A stretch of 64,000 bases of DNA from Gordoniibacillus kamchatkensis. GTDB taxonomy: Bacteria > Bacillota > Bacilli > Paenibacillales > NBRC-103111. A program made the position numbers and the translations under genes. Below, piece after piece: positions 25,376 through 34,824 of the stretch (its first letter is position 1; every line of letters starts with the position of its first letter). The notes under the pieces are model-generated. The model saw only the letters and a list, made by a program, of their open reading frames with translations, searched no databases and was not told the origin of the DNA. Where the stretch lies: NCBI RefSeq assembly GCF_000829455.1, contig NZ_JXAK01000001.1, positions 186,001-250,000 of the forward strand. Direction: 5' to 3'.

Positions 25376-26901
25376 CTAGTTAATTACCTTCGAGCGGCGG
25401 AACGCGTTGGTCGTGAACAGCGCCACAAAAAAAGCGAGCACGGATACGGCAATCGCCCCTAGAGCGTTCAATACATGATTGAAGCCGGACTGCTGCATGA
25501 AGGAATACATCCCCAAGCCGCATATCGCCATAACCATCGCACTTGCCGCAGTTTTAACGACGATCCGGGCATCCATATAAAATCCGATCGATTTGGAGAC
25601 GGCCGAGAACTGGAGCAAGGTCAGCAAAAAAACGCCGAACCCAAGGCCTAAGGCAACCCCTTCAATCCCTGATTTGGATGCAAAAATAAAAATGGCGACC
25701 GCTTCGAAAAAGCTCGTGACCATAAAGTTCCACATCACCGTGGCCGCTCTTCCCAGCCCAAGCAAAATAGACTGGAACGCCGCCTCGAAATAATGGAAAA
25801 AGAAGATGGGCGCCAGCAGTTTGACCAGCGCTCCCGCCTCCGGACTGTGGTAAAGAAAGTCGGCTAACGGAGTGGCCCATAAATATAAAATAACCGTGCT
25901 CGGAGTTCCTACAAACAGCGCAATTCGCATCGCCTGATCCATTCTATGGTGCATCAGCAGCCCTTTTCCGGACGCTTTCGCTTCGCTTATAGCCGGGATG
26001 AGCGCTGTGGAGAGCGAGCTTGTAACAAAGCCCGGAATGAAGAGCAGAGGAAACGCGCAGCCGAACAGCAAGCCGTATTGCTTGGTCGCTTCCGAAGCGC
26101 TAATGCCCGAAATCATTAAGCTTTTGGTGACGAGCATAGGCAGGAACGCCCCGAAAATCGAATGAATAAACCCGTTGCCTGTCGTCGGCAGGCCGATATG
26201 CAGCAGCTCCAGCAGCGTTTGCTTTCCTTGCCGGAAATAAGGCCTGACGACCGGCAATCTGCCCTTTTGCGTGAAGTGCCTTTTGAATTTCGCAAGCACG
26301 TATAAGAGACCGGCGCCCTCGCCAATGACGCTGCATATCATTGCCCCTGCCGCCGCATACTCAAGGCCGTAGGGAAGAAGAATCTGCACTAAACTGATCG
26401 TAGCCGCCAATCGAACCAAATGTTCGACGACCTCCGACATGGCGATGACGTTCATATGCTGCTTGCCGCGAAAGTAACCTTTTAAGACAGCGGAAATGGC
26501 GACAACCGGCGCAATAGGCGTAATGGCCAGCATAGCGTAGTAAGCCTTTGGTCCGTTAGAAATACGGATGCGACATATTTGGCGCCAAAAAGAGCGAGGA
26601 GAGTAAGGATTACACTAAGCGTGCCGGTTACTGCGAGAGAGACTGCCACGATCCTTTTGATTTTGCCGGAGTCGCCCTTGATCTCCGCTTCCGATACCAG
26701 CTTGGAAATGGCGACCGGCAAGCCTAACTCCGTCAAAGTAATGACGAGCGGAACTAGCGGATGAGCCATCATAAGCAAGCCGATGCCTTCCGCACCTAAC
26801 AATCGGGTTAGAAAAATGCTATTTGCAAAGCTTACGATTTTCAACAGCAATGCCGACGCCGACAAAATGACGGTACCGCGTATAAACGACTGTTTCTGCA
26901 A
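25376..26901 (-). CDS. SpoVB/MurJ-superfamily polysaccharide flippase (frameshifted)
   Basis: About 508 aa after correction, with roughly 14 transmembrane helices; an oligosaccharidyl-lipid flippase of the MOP superfamily, closest in pattern to stage V sporulation protein B (SFIRGTVILSASALLLK, FLTRLLGAEGIGLL, TPIAPVVAISAVLKGYFRGKQ). The N-terminal 130 residues (26901 to ~26546) and the rest (from ~26545 to 25376) are in different frames. Adding one G at about 26545 gives TDQRAYYAMLAITPIAP, matching the family with no other damage. The start is TTG at 26901 after GGGG. If intact, it exports lipid-linked precursors, probably for spore cortex or capsule. Confidence 0.82.
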
Positions 26902-26989
26902 ATCGTGTCATCCCCGCTTTGTGGACTACCCCTCCTTAAAATATATTCTCAGGACGCCGAAACATGCTTCCCGGCAAAAAAGCTTTGCT

Positions 26990-27517
26990 CTATAGCCAGC
27001 CCATCCGTTTTTTAAGAGACGCAATTTGCGCGAGATGATGGTTCCCATGCCAAGCATACCGCTCCGTCGCGGCATCGAGCGTCATGACGCCGTTTGTCGG
27101 AGACGTAAAGGTGCGTTGAAACTGTTCCGGCGATAGCTGCCGAAGCAAATCGACAAACCGTTTCCGAAGCGCTTCGATGAGTGCGATCGAGGTTTCGACA
27201 GGCGTATCGCTATAGTCGCTAAGCTCCGCCCATAAATCTTGCCGGTAAGTGCCTGCCATTGGAGTGTCCTCGGTGAGAGCCCTTTTGAACCGGATATAGG
27301 CGTTCATGTCGTTGTCGGCTAAATGATGCACGACTTGCTTCACGTTCCACCCGCAAGGCCGATAGAGGGTCAGCAGTTGTTCGCCCGTTAAAGATTGTAC
27401 GGTCGTGCGAAGCAGGCCGGGCATTTGCCGGATGTCCTCAATCCATTTGCGGCGGTGCTGGTCGGTTGGATGCTCCGCGGCAACAAATTTTCCAATGGGA
27501 TAGGACCACTCTTCCAT
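26990..27517 (-). CDS. DinB-fold bacillithiol transferase, BstA/YfiT-like
   Basis: 175-aa four-helix DinB/YfiT protein. The metal-binding His triad is visible: VVHHLADND for the first His and WHGNHHLAQI for the other two. The N-terminus WSYPIGKF is typical of YfiT, annotated as putative metal-dependent hydrolase or bacillithiol S-transferase. ATG 27517 is chosen because GAGGAG lies 8 bases upstream; the frame is open further but without a signal. It follows the methyltransferase by 25 bases and is co-transcribed. Confidence 0.87.
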   Translation of the reverse strand: MEEWSYPIGKFVAAEHPTDQHRRKWIEDIRQMPGLLRTTVQSLTGEQLLTLYRPCGWNVKQVVHHLADNDMNAYIRFKRALTEDTPMAGTYRQDLWAELSDYSDTPVETSIALIEALRKRFVDLLRQLSPEQFQRTFTSPTNGVMTLDAATERYAWHGNHHLAQIASLKKRMGWL

Positions 27518-27542
27518 TTGCTCACTCTCCTCAGCGGTGTGC

Positions 27543-28127
27543 TTAAATATGTGCAATGATGTAGTAATGTTCGAAAGATTGCTTCCCGCTCGCGATTACA
27601 GTAAATCCTATGATTCGCAGTAAATCTAGCAAATAGGTGTCGCTCAGGCGCTTCTCTAGCGGCGGACCAAATTCCCCATTGGACTCGGGGTCGAACTCCG
27701 AGATGAATATGCGCGTACCGCTCGACGGGATCGTATTTTTAAGATTTTGCAACAGTTGGTTCGGTGAATCCGCATGGTGGAGTATATCGGTCAGCATGAT
27801 CACATCGAAGGAGCCTAACTGTTTTAAATCAGTCTCCGCGGCATCTCCTACGAAAACTTCAATTTTGCTATGTATCCGGGACAGTTCTTGTAACAAATAC
27901 TCGGCAGCTTCCTTCGATTTCTCAAGTGCTGTCACCTTCCCTGCGTCCCCGACCTCATCTGCATATCGTAAAGTAAACAAGCCGGGACCGGGACCTATAT
28001 CCAAAACCGAATCGCCCGGCTGCAATCGAATTAATTTTAGCCATTCATCTACAATCGGCAGCCGAAGCAGCTGTCTCTTTCTTACTTTTTCCCAACCTAA
28101 TGCAGACAAGTCCTTATGGAACTCCAT
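27543..28127 (-). CDS. Class I SAM-dependent methyltransferase
   Basis: About 194 aa. Motif I is VLDIGPGPGLFT, an acidic residue ends the next strand (TALEKSKEAA), and FDVIMLTDILHHADS is motif IV with the post-IV region, as in UbiE/YcgJ-type enzymes. The substrate is unknown. ATG 28127 is preferred to GTG 28139 because AAGGAAG overlaps the latter. It forms a two-gene operon with the BstA-like gene. Confidence 0.83.
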   Translation of the reverse strand: MEFHKDLSALGWEKVRKRQLLRLPIVDEWLKLIRLQPGDSVLDIGPGPGLFTLRYADEVGDAGKVTALEKSKEAAEYLLQELSRIHSKIEVFVGDAAETDLKQLGSFDVIMLTDILHHADSPNQLLQNLKNTIPSSGTRIFISEFDPESNGEFGPPLEKRLSDTYLLDLLRIIGFTVIASGKQSFEHYYIIAHI

Positions 28128-28143
28128 GTTTTCAACCACTTCC

Positions 28144-28326
28144 TTACCAGCCGAATGTAATCAACGTATATATTATAAAGCCAAATGAAATCAAAACGGA
28201 TAAACAATTCGTAACCTTCATCCAATCTGGCGTATGTTTATGCTTGTTCAGGTAACGACAATATCCTTCGGACAATCCGCATCCGTAGAACAAAACGGAC
28301 GTTAATCTGAATGAAAATCCCCCCAA
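28144..28326 (-). CDS. Possible small membrane protein
   Basis: An open frame of up to 60 codons with one hydrophobic C-terminal helix (VLISFGFIIYTLITFGW) and a basic middle (CRYLNKHKHTPDWMK). It resembles nothing I recognise. It begins at a TTG directly after the terminator at 28325-28367 and has no clear ribosome binding site, so expression would need a promoter inside the hairpin region. It ends 17 bases before the methyltransferase start. Confidence 0.3.
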   Translation of the reverse strand: MGGFSFRLTSVLFYGCGLSEGYCRYLNKHKHTPDWMKVTNCLSVLISFGFIIYTLITFGW

Positions 28327-28367
28327 AAAAACAACCAGTAACAGCTATGGATTTTGCCGTTACTGGT
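28325..28367 (-). terminator. Terminator of the first sugar operon
   Basis: ACCAGTAAC (28335-28343) pairs with GTTACTGGT (28359-28367). On the minus strand the stem is followed by TGTTTTTTT. It lies about 85 bases after the isomerase stop. Confidence 0.75.
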
Positions 28368-28453
28368 CTTCTACTTATAAAAAATCGTAAGCGTCAAATC
28401 GGTATAGTCATGTGCTCCAGACCTGCGGAACTAAGCGTTTAATCTTCCGATGA

Positions 28454-29332
28454 TTACCCCGCATTGAATTCAATGTTTGAGAATTTATGAAAAGCATTCA
28501 TGCTTGTTTTAATAGACTCAATTTCATCAAGCTGAGAATGATCCTGTTCGAGCAAAATATACTCAAGATTAGGTGCAGCTCCCGCAGCATCGATAATGCT
28601 CTGAATCGGGAGAATACCCGTTCCGATCTCAGTAAAGCATAGCGGATTCTTCGTCATAGTAAATATAGAGTCGGTAATATCCCGATTTGGATCGACTACG
28701 CCGTCATACATAACAATTGGCTGCGGCGCATGTTGCGGAAAGTCTTTCTGATGAAGAAGCACCAAGCGCTCCCTATACTTCTCGATCAAATGCAGCGGGT
28801 TCTGCCCACCTCGAATGATCCAGTAAGTATCCAACTCTATAAACACCAAAGACGGGTCCGTGTTTTCCATAATAATTTCGTAAATCGTCTTATTTCCAAT
28901 TTTTTGAAACTCTTGATAATGATTATGGTAATAGTACCGCATTCCGCGTTCTTTGCACATTTCCCCCACTTTGTTGAAAAGGTCGCAACGACGCAGTACA
29001 TAATCAAGGTCGTTATATGGGTAAAACTCTATATCGCATCCGATTTGTTTATTACCAAGCGCTTGATGATAATCTAAAATCGCCGGGAGGCGGTCTAGTT
29101 TTAAAGGATTGATATGAGAGCCCACGATGGATATTCCCAAGTTATCCAGAACTTCCTTCATTTTATTTGCAGGAACCCCAAATCCAAAACCGTCGTCTGT
29201 GTCGGCATTATGGTTTGCAGCCTCTACAAATTTATATCCCGCTTCAGCAATTTTGGCTAAAGCACCGTATGGATCGGCTTTCATGGCCTGACGTACTGAA
29301 TAAAGCTGTATTCCTACTTTTAATTTCGTCAC
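28454..29332 (-). CDS. Sugar phosphate isomerase/epimerase (xylose isomerase-like TIM barrel)
   Basis: About 292 aa. The AP-endonuclease-2/IolE-type TIM barrel is recognisable from VGIQLYSVR at the start, YYHNHYQEF and the metal ligands in FIELDTYWIIRGG and LLHQKDFP. Members epimerise or dehydrate sugars or keto-sugars; the substrate is not deducible. The GTG at 29332 is chosen because GGGAGGA lies 7 bases upstream. It is the last gene of the SBP-permease-permease-GH13 operon, so it probably acts on a sugar released by the glucosidase. Confidence 0.85.
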   Translation of the reverse strand: MTKLKVGIQLYSVRQAMKADPYGALAKIAEAGYKFVEAANHNADTDDGFGFGVPANKMKEVLDNLGISIVGSHINPLKLDRLPAILDYHQALGNKQIGCDIEFYPYNDLDYVLRRCDLFNKVGEMCKERGMRYYYHNHYQEFQKIGNKTIYEIIMENTDPSLVFIELDTYWIIRGGQNPLHLIEKYRERLVLLHQKDFPQHAPQPIVMYDGVVDPNRDITDSIFTMTKNPLCFTEIGTGILPIQSIIDAAGAAPNLEYILLEQDHSQLDEIESIKTSMNAFHKFSNIEFNAG

Positions 29333-29401
29333 TGATATGTCCTCCCATTTTACGTGCTCAACCATTTGTTTAGGAACTCTCATCTTTACTTACATCTTAA
29401 G

Positions 29402-31096
29402 CTACAAGCGGCTGGTCTCTTCATGCAATAGATATACGCGTGCTTCATATGGCTTTAGTGTAATTGCAGGTGCCAATTTTTCTTCCACTTCATAATTACT
29501 AATTAACAATTCTTTAACAGAAAAATGATTTACCTTGTCCCACCGAAACTCCTGAATACTTGCCGCAAAATTGGCGATTACCAGTAAGGTCTTATCCTCT
29601 TGCTTTCGAGTATAGGCATATATTTGTTCATGATCATCAAGAATTAGTTCATATGAACCGTATACAATAATTGAATATTTTGTTCTTAGTTGTATTAAGT
29701 TTCTGTAATAATTAAATACCGAGTTCGGATCATCAATCTGCTTCTTAACATTAATTTCCTTATAGTTCGGATTCACTTGAATCCACGGGATCCCCGAAGT
29801 GAAGCCGCCATGAGCGCTCTCGTCCCACTGCATCGGCGTTCTCGCATTATCTCTGCTCTTTTTATGAATCATGACTAACAATTCATTCGGATCTTTCCCA
29901 GCTGCGATTGATTCTTTATACATGTTTAATGTTTCAATATCTCTATATTCGTTGATAGATTCGTACGCAACGTTAGTCATTCCAATTTCTTCACCTTGAT
30001 ATACGAATGGAGTTCCTTGCAACATATGCAAACAAGTTGCAAGCATTTTCGCTGATTCAGCGTGGTACTCAGTATCGTTGCCAAAACGGGATACTTGGCG
30101 AGGTTGGTCGTGGTTGCTTAAATATAAGCTATTCCAACCCTTTCCTTCCAACTGTTTTTGCCATTTTGTCATAACACGTTTAAAATCAAGCAAGTTCCAT
30201 GAATCGCCTGCCCATTTCCCACCCGTCCCAGGATCTGCTTCGATATGTTCCCATTGAAACAACATATCCATGAAGCCATTCTCCTCATTCGTATAACGGA
30301 TTGCTTCTTCAGGTGTGGCGCCAGGTGTTTCACCGACCGTCATAATATCGTATTGGGAAAACACTTTTTCTTTCATTTCCCCTAAAAATTGTTCTAAACG
30401 TGGACCATTTAAATAAAATTGAGTTGCCGGTTGGTATTGATTCTCTTTTACTATAGGGGCGTCAGGGAAGCTTGTGACCTTGGAAATCGTCGTAATCGTA
30501 TCCATACGAAATCCATCTATCCCTTTTTCGAGCCAAAAATGCATCATGTTAAAAATGTCGTTTCGAACTTGTGGGTTTTCCCAATTTAGGTCAGGCTGTT
30601 TTTTACTATATAAATGAAGATAGTATTCTCCAGTCTGTTCGTCGAACTCCCAAACAGAGCCACTGAAAACAGACTCCCAATTATTCGGCCTTGCACCGTT
30701 ATTTCCCGGTCGCCAAATATAATAGTCGCGATATGGATTGTCTTTCGACCGCCGTGACTCAATAAACCACTTGTGCTCGTCAGATGTATGGTTGACAACG
30801 AGATCCATCACCAGCCTCATTCCACGATTATGTAATTCTCCGAGTAAAGCATCAAAATCCCCCATCGTTCCGAATTCTTCCATAATATTATAATAATCAC
30901 TTATATCGTAACCGTTGTCATCGTTTGGCGACTGGTAAACAGGGGAAAGCCAAATAACATCTACCCCCAGTTTTTGCAAGTAATCTATTTTGGAGATAAT
31001 TCCTTGAATATCGCCGATACCGTCGCCGTTAGAATCTTTAAAGCTACGCGGATATATTTGATAGACGACACTTTCTTTCCACCATTTTTTTTGCAT
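29402..31096 (-). CDS. GH13 alpha-glucosidase (oligo-1,6-glucosidase-like)
   Basis: 564 aa, the usual length for the MalL/oligo-1,6-glucosidase group. It has the N-terminal WWKESVVYQIYPRSF, region I DLVVNHTSDEH, region II GFRMDTI (nucleophile Asp), region III TVGETPG (acid Glu) and region IV LSNHDQPR, plus QPDLNW. There is no signal peptide, so it hydrolyses imported alpha-glucosides in the cytoplasm. Isomaltose, sucrose, trehalulose and similar substrates are possible. GAGGAG precedes the ATG. It follows its ABC importer by 28 bases. Confidence 0.93.
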   Translation of the reverse strand: MQKKWWKESVVYQIYPRSFKDSNGDGIGDIQGIISKIDYLQKLGVDVIWLSPVYQSPNDDNGYDISDYYNIMEEFGTMGDFDALLGELHNRGMRLVMDLVVNHTSDEHKWFIESRRSKDNPYRDYYIWRPGNNGARPNNWESVFSGSVWEFDEQTGEYYLHLYSKKQPDLNWENPQVRNDIFNMMHFWLEKGIDGFRMDTITTISKVTSFPDAPIVKENQYQPATQFYLNGPRLEQFLGEMKEKVFSQYDIMTVGETPGATPEEAIRYTNEENGFMDMLFQWEHIEADPGTGGKWAGDSWNLLDFKRVMTKWQKQLEGKGWNSLYLSNHDQPRQVSRFGNDTEYHAESAKMLATCLHMLQGTPFVYQGEEIGMTNVAYESINEYRDIETLNMYKESIAAGKDPNELLVMIHKKSRDNARTPMQWDESAHGGFTSGIPWIQVNPNYKEINVKKQIDDPNSVFNYYRNLIQLRTKYSIIVYGSYELILDDHEQIYAYTRKQEDKTLLVIANFAASIQEFRWDKVNHFSVKELLISNYEVEEKLAPAITLKPYEARVYLLHEETSRL

Positions 31097-31124
31097 GTGC
31101 TTTCTCCTCTTTTGTGTATTGGCG

Positions 31125-31955
31125 TTAACCTTTGACTGCCCCAGACGTTAGGCCAGAAACAACCCATTTCCGAAAAACAATCGTTATTAGAATGATTGGC
31201 AGGATAGCAACTATGGATCCAGCAAAGATAGTTCCATACGGGATATAGAATTGGCCATTAAAAAGCGCTATTCCAACAGGAATTGTCCTCATCTCTTTGG
31301 ATTGATTGAATACCAGAGCCATAAAAAACTCTGTCCAAGTAGAGATGAATGTAAACACCGTGGCTGTGAATAGACCGGGACGAGTTAGCGGTACAAAAAT
31401 CTGATAAAAAGTCTGAAGTACGGTCGCGCCGTCAACCCGTGCCGCTTCGAATAAGTCCTTGGGAAGTTCCGCGAAATAATTTCGCAAAATCCATATGGCG
31501 AAAGGTAAATTGAATGCGGTATACGGAATAATTAAAGCCTGGAAGCTATTCAACCAACCTAGTGTCCGAAGTAACATGTATAGCGGTGTAACTACTGCTA
31601 CAGCAGGAAACATAGAAATAATCAGCAAGGCCATCATAATTATTGTCTTCCCCCTAACTGGCAGGAGGGCAATGGCAAAGGCTGCTAAGCTTGATAATAT
31701 AATTACTAAAGTTGTTGATATAACAGAAATAATGACACTGTTTCTTATATAAATTCCAAAGTTATACTTTTGGAACGCTTCCATATAATGATCGCCGGTC
31801 CAACTTTGCGGCACCAATGAAGGCGGATATAACCCTAACTCAAGATCCGGTTTGAAGGAAGTAATAACCATCCAAATCATGGGAAGTAAAATAATACCCA
31901 AAAAAAGTATAAGTATCACATAACGTAGTCCTGTTCTCCATTTGGGCTCATTCAT
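31125..31955 (-). CDS. ABC sugar importer permease, MalG-type
   Basis: 276 aa, six transmembrane helices, with the ATPase-coupling EAA loop LFEAARVDGATVLQTF near residue 180. It starts with ATGA overlapping the stop of the MalF-type partner (4-base overlap) and forms the membrane channel with it. No ATPase gene is in the operon, so an MsmX-like ATPase in trans is expected. Confidence 0.92.
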   Translation of the reverse strand: MNEPKWRTGLRYVILILFLGIILLPMIWMVITSFKPDLELGLYPPSLVPQSWTGDHYMEAFQKYNFGIYIRNSVIISVISTTLVIILSSLAAFAIALLPVRGKTIIMMALLIISMFPAVAVVTPLYMLLRTLGWLNSFQALIIPYTAFNLPFAIWILRNYFAELPKDLFEAARVDGATVLQTFYQIFVPLTRPGLFTATVFTFISTWTEFFMALVFNQSKEMRTIPVGIALFNGQFYIPYGTIFAGSIVAILPIILITIVFRKWVVSGLTSGAVKG

Positions 31956-32881
31956 TTTCTATCCCCCGAAACCATTTTTTTAAATACCGAGAAGAAAGCA
32001 AGACTAATGACAAGTACAATAAGCACGGTAGTCACTGCTACTGCGGACCCTGGGCCAAAACTCAAGTTTTGAAACATGACCTTTTGACTTAATATGGCCA
32101 AGGATTGCGTAGATGTTCCGGGTCCGCCCTGTGTAAGAACAAACGGTAAATCAAACAACCCAAACGCTTGCAAAATCCGGAACAAACCAGCCAAAGCAAC
32201 GCTTCCGCTTATCAAAGGCAATGTGACACGCCAAAACATTTGCCATCTATTTGCACCGTCAATATATGCGGATTCATAGAGTTCAACGGGAATCATTTGC
32301 AATCCGGCCAAGGATATGATCACTACAAAAGGAGTCGTTTTCCAAATGTCGGCAATCATTAATGCAATCACAGCGGAACTGCTTGAACCTAACCAAGTAA
32401 TCGGCGCTGGAATAATCTGGCTAATTTGAAGGATGTAATTTAATAAACCATATACGCCATTATAGATATAAGACCACATTTGGGCGGATATAACGGTTAT
32501 AAGTGCCCATGGAATCAACATGACGATCATAGATATATTTTTCAATCGCTTAATTCCGTTTATCGACAAAGAAATAAGTACTCCCAAAACCAATTCAATT
32601 GCTACTGTGACTATCGAAAAATAGAAGGTAAACCAGACTGCTTGCCAGAAAACAGCGCTTTTCAACAAGATCCCATAATTTTTCATTCCGGCAAAAGACA
32701 TTGTAAAACCGTTTGTAGTCAAAGAGACGTTGTTCAAACTCATCCATACCGAGTAGATGATTGGGAAGATTGTAATGATTGCGATAACAGCAAGTGCCGG
32801 AACCATCATCCAATGACCTGCTCTACGTTCTTGACGTTGAAGAGAGTTATTTTCCTCGGATGCGTTGTGCGTTCTCTCCAT
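31952..32881 (-). CDS. ABC sugar importer permease, MalF-type
   Basis: 309 aa, six transmembrane helices after a ~25-residue cytoplasmic N-terminus. The EAA loop is degenerate (LYESAYIDGANRWQMF), and the C-terminal LTQGGPGTSTQSLAI is typical of the MalF/UgpA group. AAGGAG precedes the ATG. It lies between the solute-binding protein and the MalG-type partner. Confidence 0.92.
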   Translation of the reverse strand: MERTHNASEENNSLQRQERRAGHWMMVPALAVIAIITIFPIIYSVWMSLNNVSLTTNGFTMSFAGMKNYGILLKSAVFWQAVWFTFYFSIVTVAIELVLGVLISLSINGIKRLKNISMIVMLIPWALITVISAQMWSYIYNGVYGLLNYILQISQIIPAPITWLGSSSSAVIALMIADIWKTTPFVVIISLAGLQMIPVELYESAYIDGANRWQMFWRVTLPLISGSVALAGLFRILQAFGLFDLPFVLTQGGPGTSTQSLAILSQKVMFQNLSFGPGSAVAVTTVLIVLVISLAFFSVFKKMVSGDRK

Positions 32882-32932
32882 CTTTACTGCTCCTTATCCG
32901 GATAGAGATGGTTTTCCCCGTCCATAATTTAG

Positions 32933-32967
32933 TTTTTACGGACAGGACAAAGTCCTGTCCGTAAAAA
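32933..32967. terminator. Intercistronic hairpin after the solute-binding protein gene
   Basis: TTTTTACGGACAGGAC (32933-32948) and its perfect complement (32952-32967) form a 16-bp stem with a 3-base loop, between binding-protein and permease genes. Such hairpins usually let the binding protein be made in excess by partial termination or by protecting mRNA. Confidence 0.75.
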
Positions 32968-32978
32968 CATATTTGAGA

Positions 32979-34367
32979 TTACAAACCGCTTCCGCCGCTA
33001 ACTGCCGATTCAATTTGCTTTTGGGTATCCTTTATAGCTCCTTCAACGTCCGCCCCGCCAGTTAAAATTTTATTGAGGTTTGTGTAAATAGCACTGGAAA
33101 CTTGAGCATATTGCGAAGTTTTTGCCGGACGAGAAATAAAATTGACTTCACTTACAATGTTTGTTACCGGACTAACTTTTTTAACGTCGGGATTGTTTTG
33201 AACTGCTTTATTGGTTGGAACTATTGAATATTTCGTTGCTAAAAGACTTTGTGCTTCTTCACCGGTTAAAAAGTCAATGAACGCGAGAGAGGCTGCAAGA
33301 TTTTTCGTATGCGGATTAACTTGCAGGTTATATCCACCGATCGTTGCAAATCCTTTCTCCCCTCCTTCAAATTTGGGAAGAGTCATAACGCCGACCTTAT
33401 CAACCACTTTGGAGCTTCTGGGGTCGTTTGCACTGAACCATGCATAATCCCAATTGCGAAGGAAGGCCGCTGCACCTGCGTTAAATGCGTCCATAGCCTC
33501 GTTCTCATGAAAGGTTACGACAGATTTAGGAGAAACCCCGCTATCAATTAACCCCTTCATGAAATGAATTGCTTTTCTGCTTTCGGGAGAATCAAAAGTT
33601 GGCTTCCCATCAGCACTCATTACTTTTCCGCCTGCTGAAGTCAAGTATTCCATAAAATCACATGTCAAGCCTTCATAAGAAGCTCCTTGCCATACAAAGC
33701 CAAATTTGACATCGCCCTTTTGCTGGAGAAGTTGACCGTATTTCTGTACTTCTTCCCACGTTTTAGGCGGTTGCAGCCCCTCTTTTTCCAACAAATCTTT
33801 TCGGTAATACAAAAGTCCAGAGTCAACGAAGAAAGGCGCAGCGTAAATGTTTCCTTTGTAAGAAGCACCGTCAACAAGTCCGGTGGCAAACCTGTCAAAA
33901 AATGATTTAGGCAAATATTTATCCAATGGCATGGCCAATTGCGCTTCTGCAAATTGAGCCGGCCAAATGACGTCTCCTAAATAAACATCGGGTGTTTCGG
34001 AACCGCCGCCGATCTGCGTTGTCAGCAATTGGCGCATCGTATCTGTATTACTGGGCAATTCTTGAAGAGTAACTTTGATGTTTGGGTATTTTTCCTGGAA
34101 CTTATCAATCAACTCTTGTCGCTCATTGCCATGGGCAATAGGGTAAGCACCCCAAACGATGGAACCGCTTGCTTTCGTAAAGTCGATATTTCCCGGGTTC
34201 TCTTGTTTTTTGGAAGCATCCTTTGAGACGTTTTGTTCTTGAGCGCCAGAAGCGCCTTTAGATTGACTGGCATTATTGCTAGTTTGACATCCGATCAAAG
34301 GAACCAATAACAACGTTGTGGAAATGAGTCCAACAGTCATTTTTGACAACTCCAAAGATCTCTTCAT
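32979..34367 (-). CDS. ABC sugar importer solute-binding lipoprotein
   Basis: 462 aa. Lipoprotein signal with lipobox LIGC near residue 27, followed by a Ser/Asn/Lys-rich linker, then a family-1 MalE-like fold (GSIVWGAYPIAHGNERQELI, IKVTLQELPSN, AAPFFVDSGLLYYRKDLLEK). It captures the oligosaccharide outside the cell for the two permeases. GGGAG precedes the ATG. It is first in the operon and divergent from a LacI-family gene. The GH13 partner suggests alpha-glucosides as ligand. Confidence 0.92.
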   Translation of the reverse strand: MKRSLELSKMTVGLISTTLLLVPLIGCQTSNNASQSKGASGAQEQNVSKDASKKQENPGNIDFTKASGSIVWGAYPIAHGNERQELIDKFQEKYPNIKVTLQELPSNTDTMRQLLTTQIGGGSETPDVYLGDVIWPAQFAEAQLAMPLDKYLPKSFFDRFATGLVDGASYKGNIYAAPFFVDSGLLYYRKDLLEKEGLQPPKTWEEVQKYGQLLQQKGDVKFGFVWQGASYEGLTCDFMEYLTSAGGKVMSADGKPTFDSPESRKAIHFMKGLIDSGVSPKSVVTFHENEAMDAFNAGAAAFLRNWDYAWFSANDPRSSKVVDKVGVMTLPKFEGGEKGFATIGGYNLQVNPHTKNLAASLAFIDFLTGEEAQSLLATKYSIVPTNKAVQNNPDVKKVSPVTNIVSEVNFISRPAKTSQYAQVSSAIYTNLNKILTGGADVEGAIKDTQKQIESAVSGGSGL

Positions 34368-34575
34368 ATGCTCCCAGCCCCTTTTTAAATGGATATGTAG
34401 TTCAATTTGCAGACCTCCGCGATTCCCTGATCCCAGCTAAGAAACTTTCCTTCCTCTTCTCCAATTAAGCAATGCACACGAAATTTTCATGTCTTTCCCC
34501 TCCTGGCGTTAGTATAAATTCTATATTCCCTCGCAAAAATACACTTGAAACAATCACCTCTTTACATGTATTTTC

Positions 34576-34589
34576 ATAAAACGTTTTCA
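34576..34589. promoter_or_regulatory. Catabolite-responsive (cre) site
   Basis: Read on the minus strand, TGAAAACGTTTTAT matches the CcpA consensus TGWAANCGNTNWCA at all but the last two positions. It lies about 210 bases upstream of the solute-binding protein start, so it more likely affects promoter activation or read-through than elongation. Confidence 0.5.
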
Positions 34590-34659
34590 TTTCAATTTGA
34601 ATATATTTCATCGCAATTCCATTGTCAAGAATTAATTTTCATTCAGAACAATGCATCAC

Positions 34660-34743
34660 TTGACAACACACATAGTGAAACACTATGATTTTTAATGTAA
34701 AATCAATATTTTTTCTGTAAAAGTTCTTTATTATTTACATTAA
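34660..34743 (+). promoter_or_regulatory. Promoter and LacI-type operators before the first LacI gene
   Basis: TTGACA (34660-34665), 18 bases, TATGAT (34684-34689): a good sigma-A promoter. The perfect palindrome CATAGTG-AAA-CACTATG (34671-34687) fills the spacer, a classical repressor position. Downstream, TTAATGTAAA (34692-34701) and TTTACATTAA (34734-34743) are exact inverted repeats. The ATGTAA half-site recurs before the second LacI gene. Confidence 0.6.
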
Positions 34744-34824
34744 ATTTCATAAAATAAACGCGTGGAAACGCCATCACTTTTACATCAAAATTATTTGCTT
34801 TCAACGGAATTCGGAGGATACTGC

